Notes: a model not told the origin generated them from the sequence alone. A DNA stretch of 64,000 nucleotides from Ignavibacteria bacterium (GCA_041649015.1 JBAZNU010000009.1:31044-95043); one strand, 5' to 3'. Positions 8,653 to 18,640 are shown, numbered from the stretch's first letter. Numbers and translations are program-made.

Positions 8653-9420
8653 ATGAAAATTCTGTCACTTTTATTTTTGATGTTTATTACTTCGGGTCTC
8701 TTTGCTCAAAGAAATGATCTGCCGTTCGGAATTTCTATCGGTGCTACTCTCGGCACTTACGCAGGTGCTGACTTTGGGAGTGCTTATTACATGTCATTCT
8801 ATAACTCTGATTATTACGATGATTACTATCGTAACAATGGTTATTATTATAATAACAACTACAATAATAGTTTCTTAAGCCCCCTTGAATTTGACCTTGG
8901 TATGGATTTCAGGATTACTGATAATTTGTCTGTTAACTTTGAATCTTCTTTTATATGGCATATAAACGGTAAACCTCACAGAGACTATATGACCGTTATT
9001 ACAAGTCAAAGAAGTTATACGGAAAAGTGGGAAAACTCTTACATGTACTCCGTTCCTTTGTTTTTAAACTTGAAAGTGTATCCATTCGGTAGGCAGAATT
9101 ATTCCATGTATATCTCGGGTGGATATGGTATGCAGTATACTACTGAATCAATGGATAGGGTCAGAGAAGACATTAACTATGGTTATAATTACCACGGATA
9201 CAGGTCTTATGTATACGGAGTGTCTGACGCTAAATGGCTTCAGGGTATTAAGCTTGCTGTCGGTATGAGCTTTTCGGTCAGTGATTATCTTAGTAACGAA
9301 ACCGAAATAAAAGTCACTAATTTCTTTCCCCAGAGAAATGCCTTCTCTCCTCTTGCTATGAACACTTCCACAAATATTACATTCATCGGTATTACTTCAA
9401 AAATGTACATAAACTTTTAA
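8653..9420 (+). CDS. Outer-membrane beta-barrel protein
   Basis: 255 residues if started at the ATG at 8653, which I prefer to the upstream in-frame TTG at 8617. From 8653 the protein opens directly with a clean signal peptide (MKILSLLFLMFITSGLFAQ, cleavage after A18), whereas the longer form adds 12 residues that disrupt it. The mature part alternates aromatic and polar residues and ends in NITFIGITSKMYINF with a terminal Phe, as outer-membrane barrels do. An exposed-loop candidate near residues 40-65 is very rich in Tyr, Asn and Asp. It resembles the PorT-like/OMP_b-brl class. Partner and function are unknown. Confidence 0.75.
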   Translation: MKILSLLFLMFITSGLFAQRNDLPFGISIGATLGTYAGADFGSAYYMSFYNSDYYDDYYRNNGYYYNNNYNNSFLSPLEFDLGMDFRITDNLSVNFESSFIWHINGKPHRDYMTVITSQRSYTEKWENSYMYSVPLFLNLKVYPFGRQNYSMYISGGYGMQYTTESMDRVREDINYGYNYHGYRSYVYGVSDAKWLQGIKLAVGMSFSVSDYLSNETEIKVTNFFPQRNAFSPLAMNTSTNITFIGITSKMYINF

Positions 9421-9485
9421 TCAGTTTTAACAAATCTATTGTACATTGAAAACAATCTCAAAATTGCATACTTTGTAATCCTATA

Positions 9486-9571
9486 GCCCGTGTGGCGGAA
9501 CTGGTAGACGCGCAGGACTTAAAATCCTGTTCACTGCAAGGTGAGTATCGGTTCGATTCCGATTGCGGGCA
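9486..9571 (+). tRNA. tRNA-Leu, anticodon UAA
   Basis: An 86-nt class II tRNA. The acceptor stem is GCCCGTG/TGCGGGC, followed by discriminator A at 9571. The D arm is GGCGGAACTGGTAGACGC. The anticodon stem CAGGA/TCCTG encloses a loop with TAA at 9520-9522. A long variable arm and the T arm GGTTCGATTCC follow. CCA is not encoded. A terminator-like hairpin follows immediately, and the 3' 28 nt plus that hairpin are repeated just downstream. Confidence 0.96.
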
Positions 9572-9692
9572 CAAATGACTCTCAGGTGTAATCCTCAGAG
9601 TCATTTTTATTTTCTAATAAGAAGTATCGGTTCGATTCCGATTGCGGGCACAAATGACTCTCAGGTGTAATCCTCAGAGTCATTTTTATTTT
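9544..9692 (+). repeat. 70-bp direct repeat duplicating the tRNA-Leu 3' end and its terminator
   Basis: Copy 1 is 9544-9613 and copy 2 is 9623-9692, identical over 70 bp and 79 bp apart. Each includes the tRNA variable arm, T arm and 3' acceptor strand (28 nt), then the hairpin AATGACTCTCAGG/CCTCAGAGTCATT (one mismatch) and a T-rich tail. The second copy has no 5' tRNA half and cannot make a tRNA. A duplicated tRNA 3' end is also the form of an integrase attachment site, though no element lies between the copies. Confidence 0.9.
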
Positions 9693-9785
9693 TATCCCTT
9701 TAAACCATTCCTTCCAAACAGTTCTTAATATTTACAGATTATTTCAAATTAAATAGAATTATATTTATGTAACTAATACCTTATT

Positions 9786-12770
9786 ATGAAAAAAACGATT
9801 CTAATTTTTTTACTTGTTTTTTCAGGTTTGTTACAATCACAAACATTAATAAATTCATATCCCTTCCCGTACTATAGTCCTTATAATTATTTCTGGGGTA
9901 TAACTGTAAAAAACGATACTCTTTGGGCAGGCTCGGATTATACCGGCGGGACTTCTTATCCCTTTTCCAAATTATTTAAAATTACAAAAACGGGAGTTTT
10001 AGTTGACAGTCTAACAACTTCTTTAACATTTAATCATGGTTTGGCGTGGGATGGAAGCGGGTTTTGGATTGCAGAATCTTACCGCTCTTCTGGAGCAAGA
10101 TTATATAAAATAAATCTTGCCGGTGCGAAAATTGACAGTATCTATACTGGTTCCTACGCACAAGGGATTGGCGGTGTTGCTCTTGACGGTAATTATCTCT
10201 GGTTCTCAACTTATTATCCTGATTATGCTTCTTATCCTTATTCTTATGCTTATAAAATGAACTTATCTACAAAAACTCTCGTAGATACTATTCCTTTAAG
10301 AGGCAGGCAAGTATATGGTATCGCTGTTAAAGGTGATACTATTCTTTATGTAACGAGTAGTTTTCAGGGAGATGCTGAACGTATTTATGGTTTCAGAAAA
10401 GCTATTGGTGATACATTGTTCTCTTTCTCTGCACCCGACCCTGATAATGACTGCGACCCAAAAGGTTTACATTGGGACGGACAATATTTGTGGTTAGTCG
10501 CATACAGAGTAGGTAATAATGTTTATCCATACAGAAATATTTATAAGTACGGATTGACCGGCGGTGGAACACCTATTATTACTGCCTCATCGGTAAACTT
10601 CGATTTCGGAAATACTTTAATAGGTTCAACTACTACACGTAATTTATTAGTGACAAATAACGGTACATCGAATCTAATAATCACCGGAAAAAATTTCAAC
10701 AACCCAAGATTTGGAATACAGCAGAATTCCGTTCCCGATACCTTAATCCCTCAGCAGTCTAAAAGTTATACCTTATCATTCTCTCCTCTTGTTTTTGGAA
10801 ATGATTCAGCTGTGTTATCTTTATCAAGCAATGATCCGGCAACTCCAATAAAAAATATTTCATTAAAAGGTAGAGGAATTTATACTGGTTCATTCGCTTA
10901 TTTTCCAATTACAAGTTACAACTATGGCGAAAGAAGGCAGAATTCTTTGTGCGGTTTTACCCTTCCGATATCAAACAGGGGAAATGCTCCTTTAGTAATT
11001 AATTCTATTACCTTGGCTTCAAATCGTTTTAGGTTAGATACTGTTGGTTTGACTTTTCCTGTCGTAATCGATACCCAAAAAACCCAATCGTTTAGAATTT
11101 GGTATAATCCGAATCAAGTTGGAAATTATAAAGATTCTGTAAAAATAATTTCAAACTCAATAAATTTACCCACAGCTTATATACCGCTTTCAGGGAGTGT
11201 TATCATTTCACAATATCAGTTAGGTACAATTCTGTGGCAGGGAGTAATTCCCGATAACCCGAACTCTGTTTATAACAATTACAAACCCATTAGCATAAAG
11301 CAAATTAACGATGTTAACGCGGACGGTTATAATGATATTCTCGTAGCCACTGATAATTATCAAACAATTTGTTTTAACGGAAATTCTTCTGTTACTTCTG
11401 ATATACTCTGGATTTTCAATACATACTCATCTTCCAGTAATATTGGGTCAGTGACTTATGAGGAGGCAATGCAAATCCGGGATGATATTGACGGCGACGG
11501 TATTCAGGATGTTGTAATTGGTTGTGGTGCTGGTAATGAAAATGTTTATACAATTTCCGGCAGAACAGGTAGAATGATTTGGGTATTCGGTGATTCTACA
11601 TCCTCGAATCAGGGCGCAATTAATGGTATTCGCGTTGACAAGGATTATAATGGTGATGGAATAAAAGATGTTCTTGCATCAGCAAGCGGAACGGGCGAGC
11701 CTGCAACACCCGGAAGGCGCTCAGTTTACTGCCTGAACGGCATTAATGGTAATGTGATATTTCAGAATTCACAGACCGATTGGGAATTTCTTATGGACGT
11801 AGCAAATAATCAAATCGGAGGTGCCGTTTCGGTTCATAATAATTATGGTCCTTATGCAGTAAGAGGTTTCAATAATACTGGAACTAATCTCTGGACATAC
11901 TCAAGTGCAGATGTTGTATGGCAATTAAGCGATGTAAATAGTATTAATGCCGATACGATAAGGGATTTTCTTGGATTTGAAGGATTCAACGGAAAAATCC
12001 TTTCTTTAAATGGTTCAACAGGACAGGAAATATGGTCAAGGAATCTCGGAAATAGTGTAAACGGAAACATGAAAATTATGCAGGATTATAATTTTGGAAA
12101 TAACATTTATCGTGTAATGGTTTCGGGAGCTAAAACATTGCACCTGATTGATCCGGTTACATCTACTTCTCAATGGTCAAATCCGCTTGATAATTCTTAT
12201 GTCTTCGGAGTTTGTCAGTTGAATTATGGTCAATTTTATACACCCAATGTCGTTGCTGCAACTTTTGCTAACCACGTGTACGTCTGCAATTTCCAAACAG
12301 GGAGCATTTTATTCGAATATTCATTCGGTTCTGGCGGACCCGCTACAGCTGCAGAAAAAGTCTCATCACTTAAGAGTTTACGCGGTATAAATTCATTCGG
12401 ATGTTCTGATGAGTTTGTTGCAGGTAGTCGCGACGGTAGAATTATTTGTTTTTCAGGAGGAAGTTTCCTGACTCCGGGTGTTCAGACAATAAGTAATAAT
12501 GTTCCTGATAAATATAAACTCGAACAGAATTATCCTAATCCTTTTAACCCCTCTACTGCCATACGTTTTCAGCTGCCGGTAGCAGGTAATGTTAAATTAA
12601 TAATTTATGATTTGCAGGGAAGGGAAATAGAAACCTTGGTTAATGAAAGGCTCGAGGCAGGAGAGTATCAAACCGAATGGAATGTGAAAAATTATTCCAA
12701 CGGAGTCTATTTCTATATTTTGTCCGCAGGTAATTACAGAGAAACAAAGAAAATGATAGTGCTGAAATAA
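9786..12770 (+). CDS. T9SS-exported protein with Ig-like and FG-GAP (VCBS) repeats
   Basis: 994 residues with a signal peptide (MKKTILIFLLVFSGLLQSQ). The N-terminal third (about 25-255) looks like a beta-propeller of W/Y-rich repeats (GLAWDGSGFWIAES, GLHWDGQYLWLVAY). Two tandem Ig-like domains of the DUF1573/Hydin type follow (about 265-470; VNFDFGNTLIGST, LLVTNNGTSNLIITG). FG-GAP/VCBS-type calcium loops come next (DVNADGYNDILVA, DIDGDGIQDVVIG, DYNGDGIKDVLAS), within a second propeller (about 490-900). The last 80 residues are a type A T9SS sorting domain with YPNPFNPSTAIRF and GVYFYILSAG. It is probably exported and attached to the cell surface. No catalytic motif is seen. A hairpin terminator follows. 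Confidence 0.85.
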   Translation: MKKTILIFLLVFSGLLQSQTLINSYPFPYYSPYNYFWGITVKNDTLWAGSDYTGGTSYPFSKLFKITKTGVLVDSLTTSLTFNHGLAWDGSGFWIAESYRSSGARLYKINLAGAKIDSIYTGSYAQGIGGVALDGNYLWFSTYYPDYASYPYSYAYKMNLSTKTLVDTIPLRGRQVYGIAVKGDTILYVTSSFQGDAERIYGFRKAIGDTLFSFSAPDPDNDCDPKGLHWDGQYLWLVAYRVGNNVYPYRNIYKYGLTGGGTPIITASSVNFDFGNTLIGSTTTRNLLVTNNGTSNLIITGKNFNNPRFGIQQNSVPDTLIPQQSKSYTLSFSPLVFGNDSAVLSLSSNDPATPIKNISLKGRGIYTGSFAYFPITSYNYGERRQNSLCGFTLPISNRGNAPLVINSITLASNRFRLDTVGLTFPVVIDTQKTQSFRIWYNPNQVGNYKDSVKIISNSINLPTAYIPLSGSVIISQYQLGTILWQGVIPDNPNSVYNNYKPISIKQINDVNADGYNDILVATDNYQTICFNGNSSVTSDILWIFNTYSSSSNIGSVTYEEAMQIRDDIDGDGIQDVVIGCGAGNENVYTISGRTGRMIWVFGDSTSSNQGAINGIRVDKDYNGDGIKDVLASASGTGEPATPGRRSVYCLNGINGNVIFQNSQTDWEFLMDVANNQIGGAVSVHNNYGPYAVRGFNNTGTNLWTYSSADVVWQLSDVNSINADTIRDFLGFEGFNGKILSLNGSTGQEIWSRNLGNSVNGNMKIMQDYNFGNNIYRVMVSGAKTLHLIDPVTSTSQWSNPLDNSYVFGVCQLNYGQFYTPNVVAATFANHVYVCNFQTGSILFEYSFGSGGPATAAEKVSSLKSLRGINSFGCSDEFVAGSRDGRIICFSGGSFLTPGVQTISNNVPDKYKLEQNYPNPFNPSTAIRFQLPVAGNVKLIIYDLQGREIETLVNERLEAGEYQTEWNVKNYSNGVYFYILSAGNYRETKKMIVLK

Positions 12771-12791
12771 AAAAGAATAACATGTGTTTAT

Positions 12792-12827
12792 AAAGAGCCG
12801 AAGAGGTTATACTTTCCGGCTCTTTTT
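12792..12827 (+). terminator. Intrinsic terminator
   Basis: A 9-bp stem AAAGAGCCG/CGGCTCTTT (12792-12800 with 12817-12825) followed by T residues, between two convergent T9SS protein genes. Confidence 0.8.
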
Positions 12828-12849
12828 ACTCCATAACTTCATAACTATT

Positions 12850-14955
12850 TCACTTTAAAAGAATCATCCTCCTCGTCTTTCTAAAGTCTCCAGCCCGCAG
12901 TTGATAAAAATACACCCCGCTATTTAACCTCGTACCATCAAAATCAACCTCATACCTTCCCGCTTGCACCCTCTCATTCACCAGCGTCTGCACCTCACGA
13001 CCCATCACGTCATACACCTTTAACACTACCAAAATATTGTCATCCCCGAATGTTTTTATCGGGGATCTCATCACATCAAATCTTATCCTCGTCACAGGAT
13101 TAAACGGATTCGGATAATTCTGATAAAGAAAATATTTGTCAGGAATATTTTCATTAATGTTATTTATCCACACTTGACCGCCACCGTCAGTAGTTCTAAA
13201 TATTGTTCCTAAGTAACCTGCCGCATAACCTGTCAATGTATCCAGAAAATATATATCATTTATTTGACGATTTACACTTAGTGGCTGTGTAATCCAATTT
13301 TGACCACTGTTTGTTGTCTTTAGAATTGAACTTCCTAATGATATATACCAGTTATTAAAATTTACTGCGTATGATGATGTTATTCTGCCGCTTAATGGTA
13401 AAACTTTAGCAGTCCAGTTAATTCCACCATTTGTTGTTTTAATATTATATCTATCGGTTATTAATATTCCATTAAGAGAATCAAAAAAAGTGATTGATCT
13501 AACATCATCATCTAAACCACCGTCATAAATCAAATTCCAGTTTAGACCCCCATTAATAGTTTTAAATAAGTGAGGACCCAAATGTCCAGCAAAACCCGTG
13601 TTTTCGTTAAGGAAAAACATTTTATCAAAACCTCCTATTTCTGTAGTTATATGCTGCCAGGTTTCTCCGCCATCTGTTGTTTTTCCGATCACAGTTCCTG
13701 CATTATAATATCCCGTATTGTTAATAAAACAAGCAGCATTTAAAGTAGGAGGGATGCCACTCTCTTTTATTACCCAGTTCAAACCACTGTTTGTTGTTTT
13801 CTGAACATTGCTCCAAGAAATCGCAATTACAGTAGTTGAATCTAAACAATGCACATATACAAAGTGACCACCACCGTTAAGGTTTGTCCAATAATTTCCG
13901 CCGTTAGTTGTTTTTACTATTGCGTTATCGCCCACTGCAAATCCTGTGTTTGCATTAGCAAAATGAACTGAGAATAATTCGTTTCGTGTACCCGAAGAAA
14001 TCACATTCCAGTTTATACCTGAATTGGTTGTTTTGATAATTCTTCCCTGAGCTGAATTAATGTAACCAGTATTGATATCAGAAAAATCAAACGAAAGATT
14101 CCCAGAATATGCTGAACCCATTAATGCTGTCCAGCTATTGCCTTTATCAGTTGTTCTGTAAACTAATCCAATTTCTCTGCTGAAAAGATACCCGTTGAGA
14201 GAGTCTAAAAATTTTATATCTTTAATGTTACTAGCTGGAGATACTTGTGTAAGAAAGAACCAATTATCACCGCCGTCAGTTGATTTTAAAACATTGCCGT
14301 TAGACCCGGTTACTAACCCTGTGTTCTGATTAAAGAAATATGCACATGATGCAATATATGGATACAAATTTTTTGCAATCCAGTTTATTCCTCCATTTGT
14401 TGTCTTTAAAATATTGTCTCCAAGACAACAAATTCCCGTACTTTCATTCTGAAAATACAACACCTGATAAAGAGAAGAAATCATTAAATCTGTATTAATT
14501 GTACTCCAGTTATTTCCGGCGTTTGTTGTTTTCATAATTACATTACTGTTATCCTGATAAGCATATCCTGTATTATTATTTATAAAAGATATACAATGAA
14601 TCCCATAATTTGAATTTGAATTGTAAGAGATACTCCAATTCTCGCCTGCATTAGTAGTCTTAATAATGATAGAAGAATCACCAATTGCAAAACCCGAAGT
14701 CGAATTAATAAAAACAAGGTGTCGCAGATATTTTGTAGTATTGGAATTTATATTTTTCCAATTAGCGCCTCCGTTTGTAGTTTTAATTATTGAACCGACC
14801 GAGCCAACTGATATGCCGGTATTATTATCAATAAATTTAACAGAAACAAGTGCAGTTATGGTCGGCAAAGGACTTTGCATAATCCAGCCAGATTGAGGGT
14901 AAACATCATTAGCGGTTAATATTAGAAAAACAATTATTGCAAATATATTTTTCAT
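12850..14955 (-). CDS. T9SS-exported Ycf48/BNR-repeat protein
   Basis: 701 residues with a signal peptide (MKNIFAIIVFLILTANDVYPQ). About a dozen repeats of roughly 45 residues with the pattern (I/F)xKTTNxGxNW followed by NxxTGxxxG mark Ycf48/sortilin-like beta-propeller blades, probably two propellers. The C-terminal 90 residues are a T9SS sorting domain with QNYPNPFNPVTRIRF and GVYFYQLRAG. The first loop of that domain holds an extra segment, SPIKTFGDDN, encoded by a palindromic repeat (13041-13074) that also occurs twice near 20.2 kb. It is predicted to be exported to the surface; no enzymatic residues are recognised. Confidence 0.85.
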   Translation of the reverse strand: MKNIFAIIVFLILTANDVYPQSGWIMQSPLPTITALVSVKFIDNNTGISVGSVGSIIKTTNGGANWKNINSNTTKYLRHLVFINSTSGFAIGDSSIIIKTTNAGENWSISYNSNSNYGIHCISFINNNTGYAYQDNSNVIMKTTNAGNNWSTINTDLMISSLYQVLYFQNESTGICCLGDNILKTTNGGINWIAKNLYPYIASCAYFFNQNTGLVTGSNGNVLKSTDGGDNWFFLTQVSPASNIKDIKFLDSLNGYLFSREIGLVYRTTDKGNSWTALMGSAYSGNLSFDFSDINTGYINSAQGRIIKTTNSGINWNVISSGTRNELFSVHFANANTGFAVGDNAIVKTTNGGNYWTNLNGGGHFVYVHCLDSTTVIAISWSNVQKTTNSGLNWVIKESGIPPTLNAACFINNTGYYNAGTVIGKTTDGGETWQHITTEIGGFDKMFFLNENTGFAGHLGPHLFKTINGGLNWNLIYDGGLDDDVRSITFFDSLNGILITDRYNIKTTNGGINWTAKVLPLSGRITSSYAVNFNNWYISLGSSILKTTNSGQNWITQPLSVNRQINDIYFLDTLTGYAAGYLGTIFRTTDGGGQVWINNINENIPDKYFLYQNYPNPFNPVTRIRFDVMRSPIKTFGDDNILVVLKVYDVMGREVQTLVNERVQAGRYEVDFDGTRLNSGVYFYQLRAGDFRKTRRMILLK
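13041..13074. repeat. REP-like palindromic repeat inside a coding sequence
   Basis: The bases CATCCCCGAATG and ATCGGGGATCTCATCAC flank a TTTT loop and form a hairpin with stem ATCCCCGA/TCGGGGAT. Near-identical copies lie at 20197-20230 and 20256-20289. Here it is translated in frame within the T9SS sorting domain of the 12850-14955 gene. Confidence 0.85.
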
Positions 14956-14984
14956 ATTTTAAAATGTATATAAATTATATAAAT

Positions 14985-15015
14985 ATCAAGTCCCGAATTG
15001 TTTTCGGGACTTGAT
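14985..15015 (-). terminator. Hairpin terminator after the beta-helix protein gene
   Basis: A perfect 13-bp stem ATCAAGTCCCGAA/TTCGGGACTTGAT (14985-14997 with 15003-15015), loop of 5. It lies 10 bp past the stop of the leftward 15025-18294 gene and upstream of the next leftward gene. The minus-strand downstream flank is AT-rich rather than a clean U-run. Confidence 0.7.
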
Positions 15016-15024
15016 CTATATTTC

Positions 15025-18000
15025 TTATTTGATCAAAACCATCTTACCCGAGAAAACATTGTTGTCTGCTACTAATTTATAAAAATATATACCACTTGAG
15101 TATTTACTTGCATTAAATAACAGGGTATGATAGCCGGCATCTAAATACCCATCAACTAAAGTTTCAATTTCTTGTCCGGATATATCATAAATCTTAAGTG
15201 TTACAAATGATTTTATCGGTAAACCAAACTTTAAATTTGTTTGTGGATTAAAGGGATTTGGATAATTTCCGAACATTTTAAAATGATCCGGTACATTATT
15301 CCCATTATTTATTTTCTTCGAATTCTTTTTATTTAATTCAGATATAGGAAAATTATTATATCTTAACGGATTTGATAATCCATTTAATGTATCTTGCTTT
15401 ATAGAAATCAAAGATTCCTTATTTATCAGTGCATGAATCCCTTTCGGTGTGTTTTGATTTTGTAAGTAAATTTCGTTGTATTCGGATATCGCTTCGTCGA
15501 TAAGAGAACGCCTTAATTTTGATTTTATTATGAAATCTTCCGCTAATTCTCTAATCGCTTTTGAATATTTATTGTTATTTTTAATTTGAATAAGATAATT
15601 TTGATGGGAAATGTACTGCCCATAGTTTGACTTACTTTTTTCTAAACAATTAAATATATGTGCCAAAGAGTTATATGCGAATATACTGTTTTTAAATTTA
15701 ATTATTAATTGTTTATATTTTAATATTGCTTGATTGAACTGACCTTCTTTTTCAAGCTTATAAGCTTGTAAAAATAGTAACTCACCCCCTGTTGCATTAC
15801 TTAAATCTTTAATATACAAGGTATCCATTAATCCAAACCCTACGTCGGATAATTCATAAGAGTCATATCCTGGAACATTTAAACCATCAAAAGTTGGGTC
15901 ATAAATTATATTACCATTATCAACTAAAAATTTACTTTCTATTGGCTGTTCATCCTGCCAATTATTCAAGGTTCCAGGTAAAAATCTATCTAATGTTGAT
16001 GGTAAAGTTCCTTTCATGTATAATGCCCCATTAACGACTATAATATTATAGCCGTTATCTAATCCCGGATAGGATTCTTCTGAAAATAAAATACCACAGG
16101 ATTCAGGGTATCCGTTTAAAATATTATTACCCGATAACCAATTTAAACTATTTCCGGAAATTAGCGGTGCCATAAATGGAAATGAATTTGAATATAATTC
16201 AATATTACTTATAGTAGCATTATTAAAGTTGTTTTTTAATAAGTATGGTGACGAATAAAACATGCAAATCGAACTCTTAAAATTATCAACATTATTATTC
16301 TTAATTATTCCATTAGAATTATCCAGAAATATTCCATAATCTGAATTATTTGTACCCGTAATTTGGTTACGAGATAAATATGGTGAAGTTTGAATAACAT
16401 TAATTCCTATCAATGAATTATTAATGTTGTTACCAATGATATTTATATTTTCTGCGGGACAATACTCCAATGAAATACCATTTGAAAATCCATTAGTAAT
16501 ATTTGTTGATTGAATTAAGTTATCTTTAATTAAAATATTTGCAAAGTTAGTGACATTAATAGCATTAGAAAACAACAAAGATGTACTATTTTTTAATGTA
16601 CAACTTACAATTTCCACACTTTGAGAAATAGTTTCAAGTGAAGTTGTTTGGGTATTTACCCTTATACCATTAGTTGAGTTTTCTACTAAACAATTTTTAA
16701 AAGAGCTAATTCCTGCATTTTCAATAAATATTCCATTCCAAGTGGAATTACTATTTAAAGATACAAATTTAGCATAGGATGCACATATTTTTGCTCCATT
16801 GCGGATAATTAATTTAGAATTATTTCCTAATTTTATCGTACTATTTGAATCTAATATTAATTCGGTTTCGGGATCTTCAATTATTAATGATTTGTTGTTT
16901 GGGATTTCAAAAACACAACTATCGGCTAACTGGATCTTGATACTATCATTAAATATAATATTATCTTGTGACGAAGCACATTGTGGTATTAAATAATTAT
17001 TAAAACGTATCCATAGTCTTCCTTGAATTATAGCTCCTTGATTGCAAAATTCACCTCCATTGACAAAAATATGTGGTCTGTAAGTATTGTTATTATAAAC
17101 AACATTTAAATGACTTCCATTTTCAAGTATAAGATGTGTTTTAGAATTTATTATAATTCCAGAATTCAAAAGCATCTCTAAAAATGCTCCATTCTTAACC
17201 GTAAAATTAAAATTAGAGTTTTCATAAGGGAAGGGAGTTTCTCCTTCTTCATATCCACGATTGCATGTATAAACAATGCCCTCGTCGAATGATAAAGTTG
17301 CAGGAGAATTAATAGTTAAAGGGATCATATGTTTTAATGGATAGTTGTATATCCACGAATTATCTTGATAAGTCGAAATGGGTTTTTTTATCCTTAAATT
17401 CAAATTTAAATCCCCCTGTCTATCTTCATAAATATTTGGATCATGAATCCAATTACCATTTTCCTCTTTAATTGGAAATTCATGGTTTTGTCCATAAATA
17501 TTAGAACAAGGTATTATATGATTTCTATTTGCAAGGAGTCTACAATCAATAGGAAAATTATCATAATTGCAATCTGCAACCGGGAAATCCTCATCTTTCA
17601 TTTCATAAGGACTATTATTAAGGGCATTTAGTCTTTTAGGTCTTCCATCATCATCATCGGAGTCAGGTCCATTAGGCCTCCAGCATTGAATCTCGCGATA
17701 TGCGGGTCCATTATTCATATTTACAGTATTATTATAAGGTGGTGTTGCTTTAAGGAATGTATATTCAAAAGTATTATTACCAACAGATATACATAAATCA
17801 CCAGGTGATTCAGTATTAACATCATAATAATCATATTCAAATGTGCATGTATCTCTGTAGTATTCGTTTCCATATCTGTTTAAATGGATAACTTCTATTT
17901 TATATTTTCCCCGACCTATAACGCAACTTGTAGCCCCATCTTTAACAAAATCTAAGGTTGAAATAATCCCGTCGCCAATATTCAAAAGATAATAAAACTT

Positions 18001-18294
18001 CCTATCTGTTATTGATGGAGTGAATTTGCTTGCTCCAGTTATGTAATCATAATTATTTCGCATAGGCCCAGCACAGATTGTATTCAATGAATAAGAATAT
18101 AATAAATTATTAGTATTCCTTTTATTGAAAACAATACTTATTGGATATATTTGAACAATTATTTGGTGAGTTGTATTGTTCGTTACCTCCAATTCTCCAT
18201 TTGTTGCACATGAATGCAGATTATTGTCATAAACAAATGCAAGTAATAATAAAGCTATTATGACAAATTTAATTCTTTTATTAATGTAATCCAT
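15025..18294 (-). CDS. T9SS-exported right-handed beta-helix protein with TPR-like segment
   Basis: 1089 residues with a signal peptide (about 1-30, hydrophobic VIIALLLLAFVY). The N-terminal region (about 30-370) is not recognised. Residues about 380-800 are Asn/Ile-rich stacked repeats (NNINNSLIGINVIQTSPYL, NNNVDNFKSSICMFYSSPYL) typical of a right-handed parallel beta-helix of the NosD/pectate-lyase type. Residues about 830-965 are alpha-helical with TPR-like spacing (AYKLEKEGQFNQAILKYKQL). The last 80 residues are a T9SS sorting domain (GNYPNPFNPQTNLKF, GIYFYKLVAD). The same order, beta-helix then TPR then tag, occurs in the 55682-60397 protein. Function is unknown. Confidence 0.8.
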   Translation of the reverse strand: MDYINKRIKFVIIALLLLAFVYDNNLHSCATNGELEVTNNTTHQIIVQIYPISIVFNKRNTNNLLYSYSLNTICAGPMRNNYDYITGASKFTPSITDRKFYYLLNIGDGIISTLDFVKDGATSCVIGRGKYKIEVIHLNRYGNEYYRDTCTFEYDYYDVNTESPGDLCISVGNNTFEYTFLKATPPYNNTVNMNNGPAYREIQCWRPNGPDSDDDDGRPKRLNALNNSPYEMKDEDFPVADCNYDNFPIDCRLLANRNHIIPCSNIYGQNHEFPIKEENGNWIHDPNIYEDRQGDLNLNLRIKKPISTYQDNSWIYNYPLKHMIPLTINSPATLSFDEGIVYTCNRGYEEGETPFPYENSNFNFTVKNGAFLEMLLNSGIIINSKTHLILENGSHLNVVYNNNTYRPHIFVNGGEFCNQGAIIQGRLWIRFNNYLIPQCASSQDNIIFNDSIKIQLADSCVFEIPNNKSLIIEDPETELILDSNSTIKLGNNSKLIIRNGAKICASYAKFVSLNSNSTWNGIFIENAGISSFKNCLVENSTNGIRVNTQTTSLETISQSVEIVSCTLKNSTSLLFSNAINVTNFANILIKDNLIQSTNITNGFSNGISLEYCPAENINIIGNNINNSLIGINVIQTSPYLSRNQITGTNNSDYGIFLDNSNGIIKNNNVDNFKSSICMFYSSPYLLKNNFNNATISNIELYSNSFPFMAPLISGNSLNWLSGNNILNGYPESCGILFSEESYPGLDNGYNIIVVNGALYMKGTLPSTLDRFLPGTLNNWQDEQPIESKFLVDNGNIIYDPTFDGLNVPGYDSYELSDVGFGLMDTLYIKDLSNATGGELLFLQAYKLEKEGQFNQAILKYKQLIIKFKNSIFAYNSLAHIFNCLEKSKSNYGQYISHQNYLIQIKNNNKYSKAIRELAEDFIIKSKLRRSLIDEAISEYNEIYLQNQNTPKGIHALINKESLISIKQDTLNGLSNPLRYNNFPISELNKKNSKKINNGNNVPDHFKMFGNYPNPFNPQTNLKFGLPIKSFVTLKIYDISGQEIETLVDGYLDAGYHTLLFNASKYSSGIYFYKLVADNNVFSGKMVLIK

Positions 18295-18640
18295 AATTAT
18301 TTTAGTTTTTAAAATTTACAATAAGTTTATAAAGCTATATGAAAATAATGAAACCAAAAATATATTTCAGTTGATATTACTTTTTAACTCACTATATATT
18401 ACTAATAAAAATTTAAGATCAAGACAATTCAATATTATGGATCCAACAGTAAGTTGGCGGTGTATCCATTTGATACTCCTTTGATTTTAATTAATATGTA
18501 AAATAAAAAATGAAAGTTTTAGAAAAACAGAAAAAATAAGTAGTAAGGTTTTTCTTTTCATAATTTTGTAATTTTAGATTTAATTTCCCTTTAAATCCAT
18601 TTCTCATGTTTTGTAAGTGAAAGTGGTAAGTTCTGTGTTT
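18295..18640. other. Intergenic region with an interrupted palindrome
   Basis: 346 bp, AT-rich, with no credible gene. At 18437-18469 there is a hairpin: outer arms ATGGAT/ATCCAT and inner arms CCAAC/GTTGG around AGTAA, with six unpaired bases on the 3' side. It lies about 140 bp upstream of the leftward 15025-18294 gene, so it may be a regulatory structure or a decayed repeat. Confidence 0.4.

Noticed and set aside
9544..9692. Second tRNA gene next to tRNA-Leu
   Set aside because: The second copy has only the 3' 28 nt of the tRNA; the D arm, anticodon arm and 5' acceptor strand are absent.
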